From an uncultured Oscillospiraceae bacterium (GTDB lineage Bacteria > Bacillota > Clostridia > Oscillospirales > Oscillospiraceae), in assembly GCA_934573735.1 (NCBI GenBank), contig CAKTMC010000007.1, forward strand, positions 1-64,000: a stretch of DNA of 64,000 nt. The letters run 5' to 3'. The notes beneath the pieces are model-generated. The model was not told the DNA's origin. It saw only the letters and a list, made by a program, of their open reading frames with translations, and did no database searches. The position numbers and the translations under genes are program-made. Positions 1-7,092 of this stretch are shown one piece after another; the first letter of the stretch is position 1; each line of letters opens with the position of its first letter.

Positions 1-79
1 AAAAGACTAAACTAGAAAAGACTAAACTAGAAAAGACTAAACTAGAAAAGACTAAACTAGAAAAGACTAAACTAGAAAA
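1..79. repeat. 15-bp tandem repeat, five copies
   Basis: The unit AAAAGACTAAACTAG is repeated five times exactly (1-75), followed by four bases of a sixth copy. The array touches the window edge, so it may be longer. There is no spacer between copies, so it is not a CRISPR. It could be a variable-number tandem repeat. I see no gene in it. Confidence 0.95.
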
Positions 80-102
80 TAAATATATTTCTGCTGCTGG
101 TG

Positions 103-198
103 CTGGCGGCTACGCGCGCGCGAAAGAGCGAGGAAAATACTTGTCGCTGAGATCATCAAGCATACGGCTGGCGGCTACGCGCGCGCGAAAGAGCGAGG
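103..198. repeat. 31-bp direct repeat pair
   Basis: A 31-bp segment starting CTGGCGGCTACGCGCG and ending GAAAGAGCGAGG occurs identically at 103-133 and 168-198, 65 bp apart. It lies between the 15-bp tandem array and the first hairpin repeat unit, and looks like part of the repeat zone rather than coding sequence. Confidence 0.9.
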
Positions 199-205
199 GC
201 TTAAT

Positions 206-791
206 CTCCGCCCCGCAGGGCGCTGCCCCTTTTAGGGGAAGTCCCCAGTGCGCACACTGGGGAAAGGGGTCACCGGAGTCGGATAAGATCAGGAGGGAAA
301 AGACAGGACGCAGTGCAGAGCATTCTTTTCCCTCTTGGCAGTTTTTCAGCCATGGAGACCCCTCAGTCTCGCTCACGCTCGACAGCTCCCCTAAGAGGGG
401 CGCCAAGGGCGTAGGTCAAGACTCCCTCGCCCCGCAGGGCGCTGCCCCTCTTAGGGGAAGTCCCCAGTGCGCACACTGGGGAAAGGGGTCGCCGGAGTCG
501 GATAAGAGCCGGAGGGAAAAGACAGGACGCAGTGCAGACCATTCTTTTCCCTCTTGGCAGTTTTTCAGCCATGGAGACCCCTCAGTCACCTTCGGTGACA
601 GCTCCCCTAAAAGGGGAGCCAAGGGCGGGGACGATAAACCTCCGCCCCGCAGGGCGCTGCCCCTCTTAGGGGAAGGAGGGAAAAGACAGGACGCAGTGCA
701 GACCATTCTTTTCCCTCTTGGCAGTTTCTCTGCCATGGCGACCCCTCAGTCACCTTCGGTGACAGCTCCCCTAAAAGGGGAGCCAAGGGCG
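206..791. repeat. Array of three modular hairpin repeat units
   Basis: Three copies of one intergenic element: unit A 206-411, unit B 424-627, unit C 641-791. A and B are in register with a period of 219 bp. Each unit carries a palindrome CCCCAGTG-CGCA-CACTGGGG (A 243-262, B 462-481). It also has a long stem with arms GAGGGAAAAGA and TCTTTTCCCTC (A 293-334) and a terminal palindrome of the type AGCTCCCCTAAAAGGGGAGC. Unit C lacks about 50 bp that includes the first palindrome. Relatives occur at 4094-4340, 34658-34868 and 35101-35378. Open frames run through the array on both strands, but they are repeat translations without ribosome sites and are not called as genes. Confidence 0.9.
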
Positions 792-922
792 TAGCTTGTG
801 TGCTTCCGCGCCGATTTCGACACAGCCGCAAAATTTTACACGCAAAGTCCCGATTAACCCCACAAAATGCACATAATCCAAGCCCGGATTTTATGCAAGT
901 CTACAAAAAAGTTCGGTTATAC

Positions 923-951
923 TTGACTTTCGCTCCGAGCGGTGTTATTAT
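923..951 (+). promoter_or_regulatory. Sigma-A-type promoter upstream of the phage-like fragment
   Basis: TTGACT (923-928) and TATTAT (946-951) are separated by 17 bp. It points at the short gene at 1011-1250, whose AAGGAGG ribosome site sits about 8 bases before its ATG. Confidence 0.7.
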
Positions 952-1010
952 CTTCCCGAGAGATAAAACAGCGGATAATATCCCGCACAGACACATCAAG
1001 GAGGAATGGC

Positions 1011-1250
1011 ATGATTACAGCATACATCCGAGGGCAGAAGCTCTTACTCGACCCGCCGGAGCTTGCCTCGGACAGCCGCAATTTTTTGGAGGCGGAGTTC
1101 TGTTTTACCGGACGCGACTGGGACGGCTACGCCAAGACCGCCTACTTCACGAGCGGTGGCAAGGCGCTCGTCCATCAGCGGCACCTCCGGCTCAACGGTA
1201 AGAGCGCGGGCAATGCAAAGCCTCTGCTGCTGACCGTACCAGAGACATAG
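1011..1250 (+). CDS. Truncated phage structural-like protein with a foreign C-terminus
   Basis: A 79-residue frame with a strong AAGGAGG ribosome site and an upstream promoter. The N-terminal half (MITAYIRGQKLLLDPPEL, then ...DWDGYAKTAYFTSGG, about residues 1-52) resembles the start of a small family of Firmicute phage/prophage proteins that sit among tail genes. That assignment is from memory of the family and is tentative. From about residue 53 (position 1167 on) the protein is simply the antisense translation of a pstB remnant on the other strand. The normal C-terminal part is therefore lost and replaced. It is probably a decaying fragment. Whether it is translated is unknown. It converges with the kinase gene ending at 1274. 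Confidence 0.5.
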   Translation: MITAYIRGQKLLLDPPELASDSRNFLEAEFCFTGRDWDGYAKTAYFTSGGKALVHQRHLRLNGKSAGNAKPLLLTVPET

Positions 1251-1274
1251 CCCGTTTACGGAGATAATGCTCAT
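1167..1274 (-). pseudogene. pstB remnant (phosphate ABC transporter ATPase), internally deleted
   Basis: Read on the minus strand from ATG 1274, the frame gives MSIISVNGLCLWYG, then GQQQRLCIARAL, then VEPEVPLMDE. The first block matches the start of PstB (phosphate importer ATPase). The second matches the PstB signature-motif and Walker B region. Everything between them, including Walker A, is missing; the join falls at a shared Gly-Gln, as expected for a microhomology deletion. After the MDE (1167) the frame continues into the antisense of the phage-like gene and ends at 1044. The ATG overlaps the stop of the kinase gene (TGATG) and has a GAGGGGAG-like ribosome site, so a short nonfunctional peptide could still be made. 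No other pst gene is present. Confidence 0.75.
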
Positions 1275-2095
1275 CACAGCGCTCCCCTCTTGAGCACGTC
1301 CTCAAAGCAAAGCCCATACCAGTGCGCGGGCTGGCGCTTCACCGTCTCGCGGACGCAGGCAAAGCAGAAGTCGGCGGCGGAGGCGAGGGCAAGAGCCATA
1401 TCGTGCTCCGGATTTGAAAGGAGCTTGCCGCAGAGGGCGGAGGCAAACACGTCGCCCATGCCGTGGTGACTGAGGGGAACGTAGGGCGTGTTTATCTCGC
1501 TTATCTCGCCGTTTAGCCGCGCAAGATATCCGATTCCCCTCTCGCTGCGAACTCCGGTGATGATGACGTTCGGCGCCTCAAGCTTATCCAGCAGCGCTCG
1601 CGGCGCGGTATCAAGTGGCAAGCCGGTGAGTATCGCGGCCTCGGTCAAATTCGGGCATATGACGTCGGCATGGCGGATGAGCCTGCGCATTGCGCGGACA
1701 TACTCGTCGGAAAAGCAGGGGTATAGGCTGCCGTTATCGCCGAGGACGGGGTCAACCATGATGATGCAGTCCCCGCCGCCGAAGTCATGGATGATGCTTT
1801 CGGTCAGCGCTATCTGCTCGACGGAGCCGAAAAAGCCCGTATATATGCAGTCAAACTTCACGTCCATGCTCTTCCAGTGAGCGGTGAAGGCGCGCATTTC
1901 CTCGGTGGTATCGCGCACGGCGTAGCCCTCAAAGCCGCCGGTATGCGTGGACAGCAGCGCCGTCGGCAGTGCTACCGCCTCGACTCCGCAGGCGGAGACA
2001 ATAGGCAGACCCACGCTCAGTGAGCATTTGCCTATGCAGGACAGATCGTTTATAAGCATTGCGCGCGGCATTCCGGTGTTATTTATCGAAGTCAT
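1274..2095 (-). CDS. Pyridoxamine/pyridoxal kinase-like (COG2240)
   Basis: 273 residues, a ribokinase-fold vitamin B6 kinase that would phosphorylate pyridoxal or pyridoxamine in the cytosol to feed PLP synthesis. Visible signs are the N-terminal block INDLSCIGKCSLSVGLPI, the mid-region DPVLGDNGSLYP, and near the C-terminus HHGMGDVFASALCG, the anion-hole/catalytic Asp motif of the family. The chosen start is ATG 2095 with AGGAAG upstream; an in-frame extension to 2188 lacks a ribosome site and starts poorly. It stands alone on the minus strand behind its own promoter. PLP made by it would serve alanine racemase next door and several aminotransferases in this window. The exact B6 vitamer preference cannot be read from sequence. 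Confidence 0.88.
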   Translation of the reverse strand: MTSINNTGMPRAMLINDLSCIGKCSLSVGLPIVSACGVEAVALPTALLSTHTGGFEGYAVRDTTEEMRAFTAHWKSMDVKFDCIYTGFFGSVEQIALTESIIHDFGGGDCIIMVDPVLGDNGSLYPCFSDEYVRAMRRLIRHADVICPNLTEAAILTGLPLDTAPRALLDKLEAPNVIITGVRSERGIGYLARLNGEISEINTPYVPLSHHGMGDVFASALCGKLLSNPEHDMALALASAADFCFACVRETVKRQPAHWYGLCFEDVLKRGAL

Positions 2096-2158
2096 ATTTT
2101 TTCTTCCTGTCGTAATATTTTTAAGCAGCCCTCGGCGCTGAGTATTCTGACGCTTGAT

Positions 2159-2188
2159 ATTATAATATATAACCTTACGATATCGCAA
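2159..2188 (-). promoter_or_regulatory. Promoter of the pyridoxamine kinase gene
   Basis: On the minus strand TTGCGA (2188-2183) and TATAAT (2164-2159) are separated by 18 bp, giving a leader of about 60 nt before ATG 2095. Confidence 0.7.
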
Positions 2189-2289
2189 GGCATTTCCCTG
2201 CTACGTCTGATATATTAAACGGGGCATGTAAAATGCGAAAGTCAGGCTTTGTAAAATCGAGGTAAAATCGCCCCGGCGCGCAAGAAAAT

Positions 2290-2318
2290 TTGACACGCGG
2301 CGGTATGCAGTTTATAAT
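2290..2318 (+). promoter_or_regulatory. Consensus sigma-A promoter, lipoprotein-alr operon
   Basis: TTGACA (2290-2295), a 17-bp spacer and TATAAT (2313-2318): an exact match to the housekeeping consensus. It lies 50 bp before the lipoprotein start and probably drives alr as well. Confidence 0.9.
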
Positions 2319-2368
2319 GTCTCTCATGCTTGCATATGCTTTGGTATCACGACATTTCGGAGGTCGCC

Positions 2369-2923
2369 ATGAAACGCATATGCACCCTTATCACGCTCTG
2401 CGCTCTGCTGCTTCTTTCCGCCTGCGGAAAAAACGCGGCGGAGACTCGCTGGGAGAGCTTTTCCGATGAGCTTTCCGCGGCGGAGTCCCTCGGCTTTACG
2501 GCGGAGCTTCGCGCGGAGTATGAGGACAAAAGCCTCTGCTTTACTCTGCAATACGAGCAGCGGGGCGAGCTCGGCACGGTCACGGTCATAGCGCCGGAAG
2601 AGCTTCGCGGCATCAGGACTACAACGCGCGATGGCGGGCGCGACCTTGAGTATTACGGCTTTGTCATCGACACCGGCAGGCTCGACGATGAGCTTACGCC
2701 GGTTTCCGCGCTCCCCGCGCTTGCGGAGGCGATGTGCGGCGCTTATGCCGACTGCTTTTGGCATGAGGGCGACTGCGCCGTCGTGAGGCTTATCGCCTCG
2801 GATGCTTTGAGTATGACGCTTTGGCTTGACGAAATGAGCTTTACGCCGAGGCACGCCGAGCTTGAATCCGGCGGGCGCGTGAGGGTATTCTGTGATATTT
2901 GGGACTGGCACTCGGGAGACTGA
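2369..2923 (+). CDS. Small lipoprotein of unknown function
   Basis: 184 residues. The N-terminus MKRICTLITLCALLLLSAC is a lipoprotein signal peptide with an L-S-A-C lipobox, so the mature protein should be tethered by its Cys to the outer face of the membrane. The rest is acidic and Glu/Asp-rich, with no motif I recognise. ATG 2369 follows CGGAGG by 5 bases and is preferred over the upstream in-frame ATGs at 2330 and 2336, which have no ribosome site and would bury the signal peptide. It sits 27 bp before alr under the same consensus promoter, a common place in Clostridia for small lipoproteins that are annotated only as hypothetical. Confidence 0.8.
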   Translation: MKRICTLITLCALLLLSACGKNAAETRWESFSDELSAAESLGFTAELRAEYEDKSLCFTLQYEQRGELGTVTVIAPEELRGIRTTTRDGGRDLEYYGFVIDTGRLDDELTPVSALPALAEAMCGAYADCFWHEGDCAVVRLIASDALSMTLWLDEMSFTPRHAELESGGRVRVFCDIWDWHSGD

Positions 2924-2950
2924 GCGCCCCGTCCCGGAACGGAGAGAGAA

Positions 2951-4081
2951 ATGAATGACCTGCAAAAGAGAACATGGGCTGAGATAAGCCTTGAGAATTT
3001 ACGGCATAATTACCGCGCGATACACTCCGCTCTGCCCGAGGGCTGCCGCTTTTTGGGCGTAGTCAAGGCGGATGCCTACGGTCACGGCGCACTGCCGGTG
3101 TCGCGGCTGTTACAGGCGGAGGGCGCGGACTATCTCGCCGTCTCCTGCCTTGACGAGGCGCTGGAGCTGCGGCGCGGCGGCATTACGATGCCGATACTCA
3201 TTCTCGGTCACACGCCGCACGAATACTGCTCCGTCCTCATCGAGCAAAGCATCACCCAGACCGTCACCTGTCTTGCAAAGGCGCTGGAGTACTCCGAGGA
3301 GGCAGTAAAGCTCGGCGGCACGCTGAAAATACACATCAAGCTCGACACCGGTATGTCGCGCCTCGGCTTTCTCTGCGGCGGCGCGCACTTTGAGGAGGGC
3401 GTTGACAATATCATCCGCTCCTGCTCCCTGCCCGGACTTGAGAGCGAGGGCGTGTACACGCATTTTGCCGTGTCCGATGTTGAGGATGCGGAGAGCGAGA
3501 GCTATACGCGCGGTCAGTTTGAGCTGTTTATGCGCGTTATCGCCGAGGTCGAAAAGCGCGGCGGCATAAAGTTTTCCATCCGGCACTGCGCAAACAGCGG
3601 CGCGGTGGCGTCCTATCCCGAGATGGCACTCGACATGGTGCGTCCGGGGCTGCTGCTCTACGGCTACGGCGATACGAGCGGCAGACTGGGTCTGCGTCCC
3701 TGTATGCGCCTTGTGAGCACCGTGAGCACGATAAAGATTTACGACAGCGGCGTTTCGGTAAGCTATGGGCGGCGCTTTGTCACCGAGCGGCGCACGCGCA
3801 TGGGTGTGCTTGCCGTGGGATATGCCGACGGGCTTCCGCGCATCGTGTCGAATAAGTGCAGCTTTGCCGCGGGTCACGGCTTTGCTCCGCAGCGGGGCAG
3901 CATATGCATGGATATGTGCATGATAGACCTGACGGATCTGCCCGAGGTCGATGTCGGCAGTGAGGTTGAGCTTTTCGGCGAGCGCAACAGCATCTATAAG
4001 CTCTCCGACGCAGCGGGGACTATACCCTATGAGCTGCTCTGCTCCGTCTCCAAGCGCGTCCCGAGGGTGTATATCTGGTAA
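2951..4081 (+). CDS. alr: Alanine racemase
   Basis: 376 residues. A PLP enzyme interconverting L- and D-alanine to supply D-Ala for peptidoglycan. The PLP lysine is K39 in VVKADAYGHG and the second catalytic base is Y272 in VSYGRRF; RPGLLLYG (231-238) and the C-terminal ICMDMCMIDLT block are also typical. Length is normal for the family, and the ATG follows GGAGAGAG. It is co-transcribed with the lipoprotein 27 bp upstream. The gene is followed directly by repeat elements rather than a clean terminator. Confidence 0.97.
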   Translation: MNDLQKRTWAEISLENLRHNYRAIHSALPEGCRFLGVVKADAYGHGALPVSRLLQAEGADYLAVSCLDEALELRRGGITMPILILGHTPHEYCSVLIEQSITQTVTCLAKALEYSEEAVKLGGTLKIHIKLDTGMSRLGFLCGGAHFEEGVDNIIRSCSLPGLESEGVYTHFAVSDVEDAESESYTRGQFELFMRVIAEVEKRGGIKFSIRHCANSGAVASYPEMALDMVRPGLLLYGYGDTSGRLGLRPCMRLVSTVSTIKIYDSGVSVSYGRRFVTERRTRMGVLAVGYADGLPRIVSNKCSFAAGHGFAPQRGSICMDMCMIDLTDLPEVDVGSEVELFGERNSIYKLSDAAGTIPYELLCSVSKRVPRVYIW

Positions 4082-4093
4082 TTATAACAAAAG

Positions 4094-4340
4094 ACTCCCT
4101 CCGTTTAGATGGGTGAAGCCCCTTGGCTCTCCCCTTGGGAGAGCTGTCACCGCAGGTGACTGAGAGGGTCTTGCAGCCTTTTTCGGAAATCCCTGTCGAT
4201 ATCATTGTTTACCCTCTCCGTCCTCGCTGCGCTCGGCCACCTCTCCCAGAGGGAGAGGCAAGGGATTCTCGCGCGGTACACCGAAAGGTGTACAGAAGTG
4301 CGCCCTTCGCTTCCCTCATAGGTGGCGTCAAGGGCTAAGC
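4094..4340. repeat. Intergenic hairpin repeats between alr and ackA
   Basis: Two diverged modules of the repeat family. One (4094-4170) contains the stem GCTCTCCCC/GGGAGAGC and the small stem GTCACC-GCAG-GTGAC. The other (4211-4264) is 52/54 identical to the right-hand module at 34810-34863. No gene is seen here. Together they fill the gap between the two convergent genes. Confidence 0.8.
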
Positions 4341-4360
4341 CTTATGCGCTCCACAACACA

Positions 4361-4396
4361 AAAAACCTGAGGAAGCCTTGGCCTCCTCAGGTTTTT
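4361..4396 (-). terminator. Bidirectional terminator after ackA
   Basis: A stem of ACCTGAGGA-type arms (AAAAACCTGAGGA / TCCTCAGGTTTTT) with runs of A and T on both sides. It would end ackA transcripts on the minus strand and any read-through from alr on the plus strand. Confidence 0.85.
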
Positions 4397-4424
4397 CAAG
4401 TATAAAACTATAATATAAAACAGC

Positions 4425-5621
4425 TCAGCCGACGATGTCTCTGGTGTCGCGGGCGATGACAAGCTCCTCATTGGTGGGGATGACAAAGACCTTGACCTTG
4501 GAGTCGGGAGTGGAAATCATGATATCCTCGCCGCGCTTGGAGTTTGCCTCCGCGTCTATCTCAACGCCAAGGTAGCCGAAGTACTCGGAGATGGCGGCGC
4601 GGGTCTCGCGGCTGTTCTCACCGACACCGGCGGTGTAGATTATCGCGTCAACGCCGTTCATTGCGGCGGCGTAGGAGCCGGCAACCTTTGCGACCCAGTA
4701 ATGGAACATATCGAGAGCAAGAGCGGCACGCTCGTTGCCGTTCTCGGCGGCAGCGTCGAGATCGCGGAAGTCGGAGGAGACGCCGGAAACGCCCAGAACA
4801 CCGGACTTCTTGTTGAGGATATTGAGCATCTCGTCAATGCCGTAGCCGTACTTATTCATCAGAAACTGCATGACGCCCGGATCGAGGTCGCCGCAGCGGG
4901 TGCCCATGGGAAGACCCACGAGCGGAGTGAAGCCCATGGAGGTGTCCACGCATTTGCCGCCGTTGATGGCGCAGATGGAGGAGCCGTTGCCCATGTGGCA
5001 GGAGATGAGCTTGAGCTCCTCGATGGGCTTGCCCATCAGCTCCGCGCAGCGTGCGGAAACGTAGCGGTGAGAGGTACCGTGGAAGCCGTAGCGGCGGATA
5101 CCGTCGTTCTTATAATACTCGTAGGGGACGGCATACATATAGGCCTTGCCGGGCATGGTCTGATGGAAGGCGGTGTCGAACACTGCGACCATGGGAACGT
5201 CGCCCATGACGGCCTTGCAGGCGTTGATACCGGTGATGTTTGCGGGGTTATGCAGCGGGGCGAAGGGGATGCACTCCTCAAGAGCTGCCATAACGGCATC
5301 GTCGATACGGACGGAGCAGGCAAACTTCTCGCCGCCGTGAACAACACGGTGACCCACGGCGTCTATCTCCTTCATGGAGCCGACAACACCGTACTCGGCG
5401 CTGGTCAGCTTCTCGATGACGGCTGCAATAGCCTCGGAGTGGCTGGGCATCGGAACGTCCTCATTGAATACGGGCTTGCCGCCGACAAGCGGGCTGTGCT
5501 TGAGGTGACCGTCAATGCCGATACGCTCACACAGACCCTTTGCCATGACCTGCTCATTGGTCATGTCGATAAGCTGATACTTCAGGGAGGAGCTGCCTGC
5601 GTTGATAACAAGAATTTTCAT
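4425..5621 (-). CDS. ackA: Acetate kinase
   Basis: 398 residues, the usual family length. It makes ATP from acetyl phosphate and ADP with release of acetate, the last step of fermentative substrate-level phosphorylation. Signature 1 is seen at the start ([13 protein letters not shown]), and signature 2 as GYRVVHGG-like [14 protein letters not shown]. The [11 protein letters not shown] block carries the catalytic-site His, and YTAGVGENS is near the C-terminus. No phosphotransacetylase gene is adjacent. ATG 5621 follows AAAGGA. It is divergent from tmcAL and ends in a bidirectional terminator. Confidence 0.97.
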   Translation of the reverse strand: MKILVINAGSSSLKYQLIDMTNEQVMAKGLCERIGIDGHLKHSPLVGGKPVFNEDVPMPSHSEAIAAVIEKLTSAEYGVVGSMKEIDAVGHRVVHGGEKFACSVRIDDAVMAALEECIPFAPLHNPANITGINACKAVMGDVPMVAVFDTAFHQTMPGKAYMYAVPYEYYKNDGIRRYGFHGTSHRYVSARCAELMGKPIEELKLISCHMGNGSSICAINGGKCVDTSMGFTPLVGLPMGTRCGDLDPGVMQFLMNKYGYGIDEMLNILNKKSGVLGVSGVSSDFRDLDAAAENGNERAALALDMFHYWVAKVAGSYAAAMNGVDAIIYTAGVGENSRETRAAISEYFGYLGVEIDAEANSKRGEDIMISTPDSKVKVFVIPTNEELVIARDTRDIVG

Positions 5622-5680
5622 ATATCGTGTCCTTTCTCTTGTAAATGTGCGGTAATTGAATTAAAATAATTACATACTCT

Positions 5681-5708
5681 ATTCTAATACAAAATACAGA
5701 AAACGCAA
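5681..5708 (-). promoter_or_regulatory. ackA promoter
   Basis: Minus strand TTGCGT (5708-5703), 16-bp spacer, TAGAAT (5686-5681). The divergent tmcAL gene starts at 5733, so its own signals must overlap this AT-rich region; a weak plus-strand pair TTGAAT (5656-5661) / TATTCT (5680-5685) exists. Confidence 0.65.
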
Positions 5709-5732
5709 GTATTTTTTATCGGGAGGAATAGC

Positions 5733-6947
5733 ATGGCGATAATAGGCATAGTTGCGGAGTATAACCCCTTCCACACGGGGCATGAATACCATATTGCAAG
5801 GAGCCGGGAGCTTTTGGGCGCTGACAGCACCGTGATATGCGTTATGAGCGGCGACTTCGTGCAGCGCGGCGAGGCGGCGCTGTACTCAAAGTTTGCCCGT
5901 GCCGAGGCCGCCTGCCGCTGCGGGGCGGATCTCGTCATTGAGCTTCCGCTGCCCTGGGCGCTCTCCTCGGCGGAGGGCTTTGCGCGCGGCGCACTGGGGC
6001 TTTTGGGCGCTCTCGGGGCGACTCATATCAGCTTCGGAAGTGAGTGCGGCGACGTCTCGCGGCTGGAGAAAATCGCGGAATGTCTTATCGACCCCATGAC
6101 AAACGCCGAGATAAGCCGTGAGCTGTACGAAAACGCCAACAGCTCCTACGCCTCGGCGCGGCAGAGCGTGCTTGAGCGCCGTCTCGGTGACGAGGCAAAG
6201 CTCATCGAGCAGCCGAATAATATACTCGCCGTAGAATACATAAAGGCAATTTATGAGCTGAGACTTGATATCACGCCCGTAACGGTGCAGCGCGTCGGGA
6301 GCGGGCACGACAGCAGCGGCGGCACGGAGGGCGAGCCAAAGTCCGCCTCGGAGCTGCGCCGCATGATACTCGGCGGGGAAAAGGTCGATAATTATATCCC
6401 GAAAAATGCATTGGACGTATATCTGCGCGAGGAAAGCCTCGGCAGACAGGCCATGTCCCGGCATAGTCACGAAACGGCGATACTCTCCCGGCTGCGAATG
6501 TTTGGTGATAATTACTATAACTCCCTGCCCGACTCCGGCGGCGGGCTCGGCAGCAGGCTGTGCAGGGCGGCGCACGAGGAGGCGACGCTCGACGGCGTGC
6601 TTGCGGCGGTCAAGACAAAGCGTTATGCCCTCTCAAGAATTCGCAGAATGTGCCTTTGCGCGGCTTTAGGCGTCAAAAACGGCGCTGCAAGTGAGCTTCC
6701 GCCCTATGCGCGAGTGCTCGCCGCAAACACCCGGGGTTGTGAAAATCTGCGCGTATTAAACAAGAATTCGCCCCTGCCCATCATCACAAAGCCCGCCGCT
6801 GCAAGACAGATGTCCGCCGAGCGCGTGCAGCTGTTTGAACTGGGAGCGGCGGCAAATGAGCTGTATGTGCTGGCATACCGCGCCGAACAGGAGCGCAGAG
6901 GGGGTCAGGACTGGCGCAGCAGCCCAAAGATTGTGCAAAACGACTAA
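5733..6947 (+). CDS. tmcAL: tRNA(Met) cytidine acetate ligase (YlbM/TmcAL family)
   Basis: 404 residues. In Bacillus, TmcAL activates acetate with ATP and installs N4-acetylcytidine at the wobble base of elongator tRNA(Met). The N-terminus IGIVAEYNPFHTGHEYHI is the nucleotidyltransferase-like ATP site with its HxGH motif. VMSGDFVQRGEAA and the RxGSGHDS-containing middle are family marks. ATG follows GGGAGG. It is divergent from ackA, and pairing of an acetate-using enzyme with acetate kinase is consistent with its substrate. No terminator is obvious before the next promoter. Confidence 0.9.
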   Translation: MAIIGIVAEYNPFHTGHEYHIARSRELLGADSTVICVMSGDFVQRGEAALYSKFARAEAACRCGADLVIELPLPWALSSAEGFARGALGLLGALGATHISFGSECGDVSRLEKIAECLIDPMTNAEISRELYENANSSYASARQSVLERRLGDEAKLIEQPNNILAVEYIKAIYELRLDITPVTVQRVGSGHDSSGGTEGEPKSASELRRMILGGEKVDNYIPKNALDVYLREESLGRQAMSRHSHETAILSRLRMFGDNYYNSLPDSGGGLGSRLCRAAHEEATLDGVLAAVKTKRYALSRIRRMCLCAALGVKNGAASELPPYARVLAANTRGCENLRVLNKNSPLPIITKPAAARQMSAERVQLFELGAAANELYVLAYRAEQERRGGQDWRSSPKIVQND

Positions 6948-6989
6948 AGGCATATCTCAGGTATTTTATTCATTTGGAATTTCTCCCTA

Positions 6990-7018
6990 TTGCAATTTAG
7001 CGAATTGCAGTACATAAT
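6990..7018 (+). promoter_or_regulatory. Promoter with overlapping inverted repeat, liv operon
   Basis: TTGCAA (6990-6995), 17-bp spacer, CATAAT (7013-7018). An inverted repeat TGCAATT-TAGCG-AATTGCA (6991-7009) covers the -35 box and spacer, placed where a repressor would block polymerase. The regulator is unknown. Confidence 0.6.
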
Positions 7019-7043
7019 TACAGTATCGTCACTGAAAAACAAG

Positions 7044-7062
7044 TGTCCGTTACAGACGGACA
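7044..7062 (+). other. Small stem-loop in the liv leader
   Basis: TGTCCGT-TACAG-ACGGACA gives a 7-bp perfect stem about 30 nt upstream of the livJ ATG and just before its ribosome site. It may stabilise the leader; no riboswitch class is recognised. Confidence 0.5.
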
Positions 7063-7092
7063 AAGGCGAAGTATTATGAGGAGGAAAGAAAA

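Noticed and set aside
1..79. CRISPR array
   Set aside because: The 15-bp units are contiguous with no spacers.
800..1201. 133-codon plus-strand gene
   Set aside because: It starts in the repeat zone without a ribosome site and overlaps the better-supported 1011-1250 frame, which has AAGGAGG and a promoter.
4701..5669. Long plus-strand frame opposite acetate kinase
   Set aside because: It is a shadow of the well-conserved ackA frame; no ribosome site and no recognisable protein.
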